Part shown: in pieces, positions 17,396 through 24,919 of the stretch | Layout: each line of letters begins with the position of its first letter | Position numbering within the stretch: position 1 is the stretch's first letter | From: Phenylobacterium sp. | GTDB taxonomy: Bacteria; Pseudomonadota; Alphaproteobacteria; Caulobacterales; Caulobacteraceae | Assembly: GCF_030693625.1 (NCBI RefSeq) | Contig: NZ_JAUYAF010000066.1 | Span: forward strand, 25,197-89,196 | Length of the DNA stretch: 64,000 nt | Reading direction: 5' to 3' | Made by a program: the position numbers and the translations under genes | The notes under the pieces: model-generated | Databases searched by the model: none | Seen by the model: only the letters and a program-made list of their open reading frames with translations | What the model was told of the DNA's origin: nothing

Positions 17396-18724
17396 ATGAC
17401 GGTTACCGAGAGCGGCGGAGAACTTTCGTCAGAGGCCATGGCGCCGGGGCTCACCTCGATGCAGCGGTTCAGGGCCATCCTGGGCGGCTCGGCCGGCAAC
17501 TTCGTCGAATGGTACGACTGGTTCGTCTACTCCTCCTTCGCCCTCTATTTCGCCAAGCACTTCTTCCCCAAGGGCGATGAGACCGCCCAGTTGCTGCAGG
17601 CCGCCGCGGTGTTCGCCGTCGGCTTCCTCGCCCGGCCCATCGGCGCCTGGTTCATGGGCCTCTACGCCGACCGCGCCGGCCGCAAGGCGGCCCTGACCGT
17701 CTCCGTCTCCATGATGTGCGCCGGCTCCTTCGCCATCGCCATCATCCCCGACTATTCGATGATCGGCACCGCCGCCCCGGTGGCCCTGGTGCTGGCGCGT
17801 CTCGTCCAGGGCCTGTCGCTGGGCGGGGAGTACGGCGCCAGCGCCACCTACATGTCGGAGATGGCCGGCAGGAAGCGCCGCGGCTTCTGGTCGAGCTTCC
17901 TGTTCGTCACCCTGATCCTGGGCCAGCTCACGGCGCTCGGCGTCCTCATCCTGCTGCAGAACATCCTGTCGCCGGAGGATCTCGCCCAATGGGGCTGGCG
18001 CATTCCCTTCGCCATCGGCGGGGTCCTAGCCATCGTGGTGTTCTGGATTCGCACCGGCCTGGAGGAGAGCCAGTCCTACCTGACCGCTCAGGCCGAGGGC
18101 GCGGAACGCTCGCGGACCATGCTGCTGTTCGTGAAGTTCCCCAAGGAGACGGCGACCATCTTCGCCCTGACCTCGGCCGGGTCCTTGGCCTTCTACGCCT
18201 ACACGACCTACATGCAGAAGTTCCTGGTCAACACCTCGGGCTTCACCAAGGACATGGCCACGGCGATCACGGCGGCCGCCCTGCTGGTCTACATGATCGC
18301 CCAGCCGGCCTTCGGGGCCCTGTCGGATGTCGTGGGCCGCAAGGCCACCCTGCTGGCGGCCTTCCTGCTCGGGAGCATCTTCACCTATCCCATCTTCTCG
18401 AGGATCGCCGTGACCTCCGACGCCACCATGGCCTTCGCCCTGATGTGCGCCCTGGTGCTGATCCTCTCCGGCTACACCGCCGTCAACGCGGTGCTGAAGG
18501 CCGAGCTTTTCCCAGCCCATGTGCGGGCGCTTGGCGTCGCCCTGCCCTATGCCACGGCCAACGCCATCTTTGGCGGCACCGCGGAATATGTCGCCCTGTG
18601 GTTCAAGAAGGAGGGCATGGAGAGCGGCTTCTATGTCTATGTCGCCTCCATCATGGCCATCGCCTTCCTGGTGGCGCTCACCCTGCGCGACACCAACAAG
18701 CACAGTCTGATCATGGAGGACTAG
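17396..18724 (+). CDS. MFS transporter, metabolite:H+ symporter (MHS/KgtP-like)
   Basis: A 442-residue, 12-helix transporter. The start region NFVEWYDWFVYSSFALYF and FLARPIGAWFMGLYADRAGRKAAL identify the MHS family (alpha-ketoglutarate, citrate and proline/betaine symporters). RLVQGLSLGGEYGASATYMSEMAG is the conserved helix 4-5 segment. It imports a small organic acid or osmolyte by family; the exact substrate cannot be read from the sequence. A GGGGGG ribosome site precedes the ATG. The DUF599 gene follows 3 bases later. Confidence 0.85.
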   Translation: MTVTESGGELSSEAMAPGLTSMQRFRAILGGSAGNFVEWYDWFVYSSFALYFAKHFFPKGDETAQLLQAAAVFAVGFLARPIGAWFMGLYADRAGRKAALTVSVSMMCAGSFAIAIIPDYSMIGTAAPVALVLARLVQGLSLGGEYGASATYMSEMAGRKRRGFWSSFLFVTLILGQLTALGVLILLQNILSPEDLAQWGWRIPFAIGGVLAIVVFWIRTGLEESQSYLTAQAEGAERSRTMLLFVKFPKETATIFALTSAGSLAFYAYTTYMQKFLVNTSGFTKDMATAITAAALLVYMIAQPAFGALSDVVGRKATLLAAFLLGSIFTYPIFSRIAVTSDATMAFALMCALVLILSGYTAVNAVLKAELFPAHVRALGVALPYATANAIFGGTAEYVALWFKKEGMESGFYVYVASIMAIAFLVALTLRDTNKHSLIMED

Positions 18725-18727
18725 GGC

Positions 18728-19453
18728 ATGCCGCTCTCGCCCCTGGACCTGACGGCGCTCCTCGTCTTCGCCGTCGCCTGGCTGGCCTATGAGCCCCTGC
18801 TCAAGGCCGCCGCCCGGGGCCGGGGGGCCATCAACACCGACCTGACCCTCATCCGGCTGACCTGGATGAAGAACATGGCCGGGCGCGAGAACAAGTTCAT
18901 GGACGGCCAGCTGCTGGGCCACGTCCTGAACTCCGCCTCCTTCTTCGCCTCCTCCAACCTGATCCTGATCGCCGCCGCGGCGGGCGTGCTGTTCGGCGGC
19001 GAAAGCACCTTCCGCTCGGCCTCCAGCCTGGTGGTGATCAAGACCTCCACCCGCCTGCTGTTCGAGTTCCAGATCGCGCTGGTGTTGGTGGCCCTCGCCC
19101 GCGGCCTGCTCGACTTCATCTGGGCCATTCGCCAGATGAACTATTGCATCGCCGTGGTGGGCGCGGCGCCCGACACCGAGGACCAGGCCTTCAAGGACCG
19201 CTATGGGGAGGCCGCCGCACGCCTGCTCAACCCGGCGCTCTCGGCCTTCAACGCCGGCGTGCGCGGCTACTATTTCGCCCTGGCGGCGGCGGCCTGGCTG
19301 TTCGGACCCATCAGTTTCCTGGTCGTCACCCTCGGCGCTGTCAGCCTGCTGATCTGGCGCCAGCGCCATTCCAAGGCCGCCGCCGCCATCCGCGAGCTCC
19401 GCGCGCTGCTGGGAACTGGTCCGGTTCCTCCCGCTGCGGGTGAGGAACGCTAG
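18728..19453 (+). CDS. DUF599 membrane protein
   Basis: A 241-residue polytopic membrane protein. Helices are visible at LLVFAVAWLAYEP, SASFFASSNLILIAAAAGVLF, FEFQIALVLVALARGLLDFIW and YYFALAAAAWLFGPISFLVV. The RLTWMKNMAGRENKFMDGQLLG loop and FIWAIRQMNYCIAVVGAAP are typical of DUF599. The function is unknown. It is cotranscribed with the MHS transporter (3-base gap) and its 3' end overlaps the YjbR gene on the other strand. Confidence 0.8.
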   Translation: MPLSPLDLTALLVFAVAWLAYEPLLKAAARGRGAINTDLTLIRLTWMKNMAGRENKFMDGQLLGHVLNSASFFASSNLILIAAAAGVLFGGESTFRSASSLVVIKTSTRLLFEFQIALVLVALARGLLDFIWAIRQMNYCIAVVGAAPDTEDQAFKDRYGEAAARLLNPALSAFNAGVRGYYFALAAAAWLFGPISFLVVTLGAVSLLIWRQRHSKAAAAIRELRALLGTGPVPPAAGEER

Positions 19454-19788
19454 AGCCCCAGCTCCTTCCGCTTCGCCCGGGTCAGCTTCGCGGCGATCAG
19501 GGCATGGGCCGTCTTCAGCCAGTCGGCCGCCTCGTCAGGATCCAGCCGGTCCGGCTCGTCGAAGGACACCCACTTGGCCCGGGCCAGATAGGGGGCGGGC
19601 TTGGCCATCCCGCTCTCCGTCATCACCTCGTAGGCGAGGTCGGTGACCTTGAACATCAGCCGCCCGCCCAGGCCGACGATGGCGAAGATCTTGCCGCCCA
19701 CCTTGTAGACGTCGCTGCCGCCCCACTGGACCACCTTGGTGGCCCCTGGGAAGCTCAGGGCGCAAGCCTCCAGCTGCGCCGGAGTCAC
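19450..19788 (-). CDS. MmcQ/YjbR family DNA-binding-like protein
   Basis: A 112-residue protein of the CyaY-like MmcQ/YjbR fold: FPGATKVVQWGGSDVYKVGGKIFAI, MFKVTDLAYEVMTESGMAKPAPYLARAKWV. The family is widely conserved and of unclear function; some members are annotated as DNA-binding. The start is GTG at 19788, which overlaps the stop of a short upstream frame (GTGA). It converges on DUF599 and overlaps it by 4 bases. Confidence 0.8.
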   Translation of the reverse strand: MTPAQLEACALSFPGATKVVQWGGSDVYKVGGKIFAIVGLGGRLMFKVTDLAYEVMTESGMAKPAPYLARAKWVSFDEPDRLDPDEAADWLKTAHALIAAKLTRAKRKELGL

Positions 19789-19841
19789 GGGGGCAGGCCC
19801 AGTTCGCGCCGGCTGGCCTTGTCGAACTCGGCAGGGGTCAT
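19785..19841 (-). other. Short upstream open frame coupled to yjbR
   Basis: An ATG frame of 18 residues (MTPAEFDKASRRELGLPP) whose TGA overlaps the GTG start of the YjbR gene. Its end resembles the end of YjbR (KRKELGL) and its start resembles YjbR's start (MTPAQLE). It may be a translated leader or a degenerate remnant of a YjbR copy. Confidence 0.3.
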
Positions 19842-19958
19842 GGCGGTCCTTGTGGCTGGAGAGCTCAATATACGGCGAGGGTGCGCCATTCGCCCACCAC
19901 CCAGCTGACGTCGCGCACAGGATATGACACTGTTATGCGAACGCTCAGGGAGGCGATG

Positions 19959-20876
19959 ATGGGTGACAGACTGCGCGGAGCGCTGGTCCTCGGGGCGATG
20001 CTCAGCCTAGCCACGACAGGCATCGCCTGGAGCGCCGGCGGAGGTGGCGGGGGCGGCGGCGACATGCCCAGCATGTCGGCCCCGACCTACGATCCGGCCG
20101 CCGAGTATGTGAAGGGCGTCGAGGCCCTCAACGCCAGCAAATTCAAGGACGCCGAGCGCGCCCTCGGCCGGGTCGTCGACGCCCTGCCCCAAAACGCCGA
20201 GGCCTGGCGCCTGCTGGGCCTCGCCAACGCCGGCCAGAACGACCTGAAGGGCGCGCGCCGCGCCTATGAGAAGGCCTTGAAGCTGGAGCCCGACAGCATC
20301 GAGGCCCGTCGCGGCCTCGGCGTGGCCCTGGGCGGTCTGAAGGACGCCAAGGCGCAGGCTCAGCTAGACTGGCTGAGGGCCCGCGCCCAGGTCTGCGGAA
20401 CCTGCGGCGACGCCCCCGCCCTCGGCGCGGCGGTGAAGGCCGTCGAGAGCGCCATCGCCGGCGCCGCGGTGGCGGCCTCCGGCTCGCTGCTGCTGGCTGT
20501 CCCCGCCGCCGGGGACCGCGCCTATCTGGCCGCCGTCAGCCTGATCAATGAGCGCCGCTATGATGAGGCCCTGGCCTCCCTGGCCGCCGCCCGGGAGGCC
20601 CTGGGGCCGCACCCCGACATCCTCACCTATCAGGGCTACACCTGGCGCAAGAAGGGCCAGCCCGAGCAGGCCGAGGCCTATTACCGCCAGGCCCTGGCCA
20701 TCGCGCCCGATCATCGCGGCGCCACGGAGTATTACGGCGAACTGAAGGTGGAGCGCGGCGACCTGGCCGGGGCGCGGGTGATGCTGGCCCGCCTGGACCG
20801 CATCTGCGCCTTCGGCTGCGCCGAGGCCGAGGAACTACGTCGCTGGATCGACGCCGGCCGCGAACCATCAAGCTAG
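19959..20876 (+). CDS. TPR protein with signal peptide
   Basis: About 305 residues. A signal peptide (GALVLGAMLSLATTGIAWSA) is followed by a glycine run and then tetratricopeptide repeats: a first block (YVKGVEALNASKFKDAERALGRVVDALPQNAEAWRLLGLANAGQNDLKGARRAYEKAL) and a second one near 180-270. One CGTCG pair lies between. I chose ATG 19959 since GGGAGG precedes it by a fitting distance; ATGs further upstream at 19881 and 19935 are less well placed. It likely works in the periplasm as a scaffold. The haem protein follows, possibly with an overlapping start. Confidence 0.75.
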   Translation: MGDRLRGALVLGAMLSLATTGIAWSAGGGGGGGGDMPSMSAPTYDPAAEYVKGVEALNASKFKDAERALGRVVDALPQNAEAWRLLGLANAGQNDLKGARRAYEKALKLEPDSIEARRGLGVALGGLKDAKAQAQLDWLRARAQVCGTCGDAPALGAAVKAVESAIAGAAVAASGSLLLAVPAAGDRAYLAAVSLINERRYDEALASLAAAREALGPHPDILTYQGYTWRKKGQPEQAEAYYRQALAIAPDHRGATEYYGELKVERGDLAGARVMLARLDRICAFGCAEAEELRRWIDAGREPSS

Positions 20877-20893
20877 CCACCGCCTTCGCCCTC

Positions 20894-21805
20894 ATGGGGA
20901 TCGTCGCGGTCCAGGCGGCCGATACGCCCCTGCGCGCCCAGGCCTGGCTGGCGCCCCAGGCCGATCTCGTGCGCGCCCTGACGACCACCCCGCCGGAGTG
21001 CCTGTCGCCCGCGACCGGTCCCGAGGCCCGCCTCGCCGTGGAGGTGGGCCGCGCGGCCTTCCGCACCCCGACCGTCCTGGGGGGCCAGGCCGCCCGCGCC
21101 GGACTGACCTGCGAGACCTGTCACCGCTCAGGCCGCGACAACCCCGCCTTCCTGTTCCCCGGCGTCTCCGGCCCGGCCGGCACGGCCGACGTCACCTCGT
21201 CCCTGTTCAGCTCCCATCGCGGCGACGCGCTCGATGACCCTCGGCCCATCCCCGACCTCAGCCGCGGCCGCAGCGGACTCAAGGTCGCACCTGAGGACCT
21301 GCCGCCCTTCATCCACGGCCTGATCACCCAGGAGTTCGACGGCCGCGAACCGCCCGCCGTCGTGCTGGCCGGCCTGGTCGCCTATGTCCGAGCCCTCTCG
21401 CCCAGCGCCTGCCCCCGCGCCGGCGCTGTCCCCGTCACGGTGGCCAGCCTGATGTCCGACGTACGACGCGCCCTCGCCGCCGCCGACGCCCTGGCCGCCC
21501 GTGGCGACCGTCCCGCCGCCGGGGTGATGATCGCCGCCGCCCGCGCGCGGCTCGGCCTGATCGACGAGCGCTACGCCGCCCTGCCCCGCGAGCGCAGGCG
21601 CCTGCGGGCCGCCGACACCCGCCTGTCGCAGGCCGCCCAGGCCCTGCGCGAGGACCGCCCCGACGCCCGGCGGCGGCTGGCCGAATGGTCGGCCGACAGC
21701 GTGAAACTGGAGGCCGCGCTCACCCGCCGCGAGGGCCGCTCCCTGTTCGATCCCGACCATCTTGCCGCCGCGCTCGGACGCCGCTTGCCCGGGCGAGCTT
21801 CCTGA
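20894..21805 (+). CDS. Mono-haem c-type cytochrome-like protein
   Basis: 303 residues as given. A single haem-attachment motif C-E-T-C-H lies at residues about 74-78, with a region suggesting a cytochrome c-type fold (FRTPTVLGGQAARAGLTCETCH). The rest is Ala/Arg-rich and helical (SDVRRALAAADALAARG). The ATG at 20894 leaves only a short hydrophobic start; in frame just upstream the codons read RTIKLATAFA, so a proper export signal would begin upstream with a CTG or similar start overlapping the TPR gene. The start is uncertain. It is likely exported for haem loading and acts with the adjacent TPR protein. Confidence 0.6.
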   Translation: MGIVAVQAADTPLRAQAWLAPQADLVRALTTTPPECLSPATGPEARLAVEVGRAAFRTPTVLGGQAARAGLTCETCHRSGRDNPAFLFPGVSGPAGTADVTSSLFSSHRGDALDDPRPIPDLSRGRSGLKVAPEDLPPFIHGLITQEFDGREPPAVVLAGLVAYVRALSPSACPRAGAVPVTVASLMSDVRRALAAADALAARGDRPAAGVMIAAARARLGLIDERYAALPRERRRLRAADTRLSQAAQALREDRPDARRRLAEWSADSVKLEAALTRREGRSLFDPDHLAAALGRRLPGRAS

Positions 21806-21853
21806 GTATATTGCGCGCCTTCGCGACCGACCTCCGGGCCGTTCGCGACGGCC

Positions 21854-21943
21854 GGTGAGGTGGCGGAGTGGTCGATCGCGCACGCTTGGAAAGCGTGTTT
21901 AGGTGAAAGCCTAACGAGGGTTCGAATCCCTCTCTCACCGCCA
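21854..21943 (+). tRNA. tRNA-Ser (anticodon GGA)
   Basis: GGTGAGG acceptor strand at 21854-21860, the anticodon loop CTTGGAAAG within the GCACGCTTGGAAAGCGTGT arm, a long variable arm as expected for serine, the GGTTCGAATCC T-arm, and an encoded CCA at 21941-21943. Total length is 90 bases. It reads UCC (and UCU by wobble). The 3' end abuts an accessory region, so it is a candidate integration site. Confidence 0.95.
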
Positions 21944-22006
21944 AAATCCAAGCGGTCTTTTTTAGTCAATGAAATCAGCCCCCTGGGGCAAAGCGGACTG
22001 TGCCGC

Positions 22007-22037
22007 GTACCCCGGAACGTACCCCGCTGAGTACCCC
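22007..22037. repeat. Three 12-bp-spaced GTACCCC repeats
   Basis: GTACCCC begins at 22007, 22019 and 22031, exactly 12 bases apart. The block is 64 bases past the tRNA-Ser end. The pattern could be recombinase arm-type binding sites or a tandem repeat left over from an integrated element. Confidence 0.5.
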
Positions 22038-22038
22038 C

Positions 22039-22575
22039 TCAACGCAGAAGCGCGTCGTGATCGATGGGGAGACCGGCCACCCTCAGTTCTCGGGCAAGTT
22101 CTTGTTTCCACGTGGCCCCCGCGTCGAACGGCACGTAAGCTACTGCCTCGAAATCTGAGGGCCGCTCGACACCAGGGGCGACGAGTGCACAAACCCTGCT
22201 CGCCCCGATCAGCCCGATGAAGAACCCGAGCTCGAAGACGACGTTCTGTCGCGCTCGTGCGCTGGGGTGGCTTTTAGTATCGCTTGCCAGTCGTCCCAGG
22301 TCGTCAGCAGTCATCAGGACCACCGCAAATGCTGCAGCTGATGCTTCCTCAATGAACTTGGCCATCAAGGTGCGGCCGCCATTCGGTTGTTCGTGCAGGA
22401 TGATCACCTCGAGCCCTAGTCGCTCAAGAAACAGAGTGACGCTGGCCTTCGCGCCGTCGTCGCGCCCGTGAACTAGGAACACCCGCTTCTTGATGTCTTC
22501 GCTCCGCGCTTGTGGGCCAGCGCGCGAACTGGGCGCATGGGCAGCGCCTGTGCGTGGATGCTCGGGTGTCCACAA
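22039..22575 (-). CDS. TIR-like nucleotide-binding domain protein (CAP12/PycTIR type)
   Basis: 178 residues as drawn; the first about 30 are low-complexity and probably not original coding. The domain begins KKRVFLVHGRDDGAKASVTL, then FLERLGLEVIILHEQPNGGRTLMAKFIE, FAVVLMTADDLGR and ARQNVVFELGFFIGLIGASRVCALV. This pattern is the TIR-like family (PF10137), found as an NAD-degrading effector in CBASS and Pycsar defence and in stand-alone proteins. The TTG start at 22575 sits inside the upstream channel-like gene; no ATG fits. The gene is probably truncated at its 5' end or fused. No cyclase gene is in the window. Confidence 0.7.
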   Translation of the reverse strand: MWTPEHPRTGAAHAPSSRAGPQARSEDIKKRVFLVHGRDDGAKASVTLFLERLGLEVIILHEQPNGGRTLMAKFIEEASAAAFAVVLMTADDLGRLASDTKSHPSARARQNVVFELGFFIGLIGASRVCALVAPGVERPSDFEAVAYVPFDAGATWKQELARELRVAGLPIDHDALLR

Positions 22576-23251
22576 CGTCCAGCGCCAAGCACATCAGACC
22601 CAGGATCGCGGCTATGTAGAGGACGAAGGTGGCCTTCACGAAGTTGCCGAGCCGGGCGCGATTGGCCACGATCTCCATGCGCAGGGTGGCGTAATAGCTT
22701 GCGCCGTCGGGGAGGGACGGGTCGCCGAAGGTGGTCGGATGCATGGCGACGCCCGCCGTGTTGCGAAACCCGGTCAGCCGCCACCCCGGCGCCTTCACCC
22801 CCGGGTCGAGGCCCGAGTTGCGGCTGTCGGCGACATAGCGAAGGCTCCGTTCGTCCAGAACCGCCTCCTCCACCAGGATCTCCAGAGCCTGGCGGTCGAA
22901 GGGATAGTTCTGGAGGTCGAAGTCCTGCCGGAAGACGCCGGAGATCTTGCGCGTCGACCACCACTTGCCCCCCCTTTGCAGGGTGGCGTCGAGGCCCTCC
23001 TCGGTCTCCGCGGCGTTCAGGAACTCCAGGCTCTCAAGCGGGTTCAACTCGCGCTCGGGACAGACGCTCCACATCCAGAAGTCTGCCTTGAACGTGCCCT
23101 CAGCGGCGTTGATGTCGTGCACGGACACGAACCAGGCGCCCAGGCGGCAGGTGATGGCCTGCGTGGGGGCGGCCAGGGCCCGGACGGGTGCAGCCGCCAG
23201 CATCAGCAGCCCCAGGATCGCCAGGGCGAGCGCACGGTGCGGAAACTTCAT
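22424..23251 (-). pseudogene. Pentameric ligand-gated channel-like protein, truncated
   Basis: A signal peptide (HRALALAILGLLMLAAAPVRA) leads to an extracellular beta-sandwich-like domain with FDLQNYPFDRQALEILVEEA, which resembles the (F/Y)PFD-x-Q core of Cys-loop ligand-gated channels. A first transmembrane helix follows (GNFVKATFVLYIAAILGLMCLAL). After VVDTRAS the sequence becomes Arg/Ser-rich and shadow-like, so the other three helices of the family are missing. Two possibilities: a channel gene cut by recombination, or a receptor-like protein that once continued into the TIR frame. It starts 6 bases after the adhesin-E-like gene on the same strand. Confidence 0.6.
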
Positions 23252-23257
23252 GGTCAG

Positions 23258-23638
23258 CTATTGGCAGACCTTGGCGTGGATGGCGCTCGCCCCGGAGCCC
23301 GGCGTAATCGGCTTGACCGCGCCTGACGCGGGCTGGTTCCATAACACTGCGCCCGCGGCGTCGTAGGCGACATTGCCGAGATCGGAATAGACATTCCCGG
23401 CGCAGTTGATGGACATCTTCTCCACCATGGCGCTGACCATCACCGAGCCAGAGGCCTGCGGCGGGTTGAACTCCGCCCGCATTACGGCGGTCACCACGCC
23501 GTTCGCGCGGGTGACGGTGGCCGGGTCATAGAAGATGGTCTCGGGCCCAGTCACGGCCAGGGGGGTCCACGTCTGGGCCTGAGCGGCGGCGGCGCCAAGC
23601 AGCTGGCAACCCAAGCCGAGAACAAGAAGGCGGCGCAT
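23258..23638 (-). CDS. Surface-adhesin E-like secreted protein
   Basis: 126 residues with a signal peptide (MRRLLVLGLGCQLLGAAAAQAQ). The mature part TWTPLAVTGPETIFYDPATVTRANG and the VSAMVEKMSINCAGN block resemble the surface-adhesin E / small periplasmic domain family (PF16747). I start it at the ATG at 23638, which has AGGAG about 8 bases before it. A longer upstream frame lacks a ribosome site. It is the first gene of a likely three-gene transcript: this gene, the channel-like gene and the TIR gene. Confidence 0.65.
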   Translation of the reverse strand: MRRLLVLGLGCQLLGAAAAQAQTWTPLAVTGPETIFYDPATVTRANGVVTAVMRAEFNPPQASGSVMVSAMVEKMSINCAGNVYSDLGNVAYDAAGAVLWNQPASGAVKPITPGSGASAIHAKVCQ

Positions 23639-23847
23639 GAATATCTCCTGCCGTTTACTCAGTTCGGTCGGCAAGAATGCCGATTGGCGAGCCGACAGCA
23701 AGACCGGCCCTACCCGGATCGTGGGCCTTTGCAATCCCTGATGGCTCACCCCACGAGACACAACTCGCTAGATTGCAAAACATCGTTATGCGGGCTTGCC
23801 GAGGGGTAGCCTCGCCGGTCTATGGTCAAGCTTGGGGGGCCGGGACC

Positions 23848-24777
23848 ATGATCCACATTTCCGAGGCGGCGAACTCGCGGCGCAACCGGCTGATCTTCCG
23901 CTGCGTCCTGGAGTTCCTGCTCGACGAAGGCCGCAGGCTGATCGACCGGCACGGAGGCGGCTTCACCCGGGGCGTTGTCCATATGGCCGTGGCGCAGGCT
24001 TCCCGGAGCCCGGGCGGAAATGTTCGCGGCGGCATCAGTGTCCGGGCTATCGCTCAGTCCCTCGGGCTCGCCTATGAAACCACCCGCCGCCAAGTCGCGG
24101 TCCTTGAGTCCGCGGGTCTTGTAAGCCGAGCGGGGGACTCCGGGGTCACGATAGCCGCAGGGGCTCCCGCACCGCCTTTGGCTTGGGACCTGGAGCGATG
24201 CGAGGGCCTGCGCCGCCTGATCGCCGATCTCAAGGGTCTCGGCTACGCTTTCGATCCTGGCCCTGGCGCCACACCGCAGCGGGACGAGGACCTGGCTGCG
24301 CCCCTGGGCGCTCTTCTGGACGCCTTCATTTTGCGGGTCCTGGAGGCCGGCGTCGCCCCGTACGGCTCGATGCTGGACGCCTTGATCTTCTCCGGCTTGA
24401 TCACGACGAACGCTGGCGACATCACCTATGATCGCGAACTCGCTCAGAAGTACGCTTGGTCCAATAGTCCGCCGCCGGATGAGCTGCGCCGGCCGGTCAC
24501 CATAGCCGAGCTTTCCGAGAGGCTGGGCCTCCACCACGAGACCATCCGCCGCCATGTCGTGCGCTATGTCGCTCAAGGCTATGTGGCGCGCACGCCCGGC
24601 GGCTACCTGTCGAGCATGAGTCGGCAACAGTCGCCGGAAATCCTGCAGGGCGGCCAAATCATCGTTCAGCGCTTCCTGCAACTGGTCCAGGCCGCCCGCC
24701 AGATGGGGCTGGACGTCGAGGCCATCAGTCCCAACGTCCGCGCGCCCACCCGGCGCGGGGTGACGCTAGCGACTTAG
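23848..24777 (+). CDS. Double helix-turn-helix regulator
   Basis: 309 residues. It carries two winged-helix-like motifs of similar form: ISVRAIAQSLGLAYETTRRQVAVLESAGLVSR (about 60-92) and VTIAELSERLGLHHETIRRHVVRYVAQGYVAR (about 220-252). They are separated by a helical middle segment. The DNA-contact helices share ETxRR and ETIRR. The protein probably binds DNA as an internal pseudo-dimer. GGGGGG precedes the ATG at 23848; earlier ATGs are less well placed. It is divergent from the adhesin-E/channel/TIR genes, so it could control them, but this is only positional. Confidence 0.65.
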   Translation: MIHISEAANSRRNRLIFRCVLEFLLDEGRRLIDRHGGGFTRGVVHMAVAQASRSPGGNVRGGISVRAIAQSLGLAYETTRRQVAVLESAGLVSRAGDSGVTIAAGAPAPPLAWDLERCEGLRRLIADLKGLGYAFDPGPGATPQRDEDLAAPLGALLDAFILRVLEAGVAPYGSMLDALIFSGLITTNAGDITYDRELAQKYAWSNSPPPDELRRPVTIAELSERLGLHHETIRRHVVRYVAQGYVARTPGGYLSSMSRQQSPEILQGGQIIVQRFLQLVQAARQMGLDVEAISPNVRAPTRRGVTLAT

Positions 24778-24880
24778 AAGTGCGCCTTGAGACCTGCCGA
24801 GACCACCCCATTGCCGTACCCGGCAAACGCATCGCGCCTGACGAGCGCTCGCTTGCGACGTCGCAGGCTGACGGGTGTTC
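24774..24880 (-). pseudogene. 3' remnant of an outer-membrane beta-barrel (autotransporter-like) gene
   Basis: Read on the minus strand, the frame ends LVRRDAFAGYGNGVVSAGLK-AHF-stop. An amphipathic final strand ending in phenylalanine is typical of autotransporter and other outer-membrane barrels. No start or upstream coding remains; about 20-35 residues survive. It lies between the regulator stop and the TPR gene. Confidence 0.4.
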
Positions 24881-24919
24881 CGGCCCGATGGAAACCTGGC
24901 GGCCTGTCGCCCGCGCGCC

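Noticed and set aside
22039-22575. CBASS or Pycsar operon around the TIR domain
   Set aside because: No cyclase or other effector gene is adjacent, so only the TIR-like domain itself is supported.
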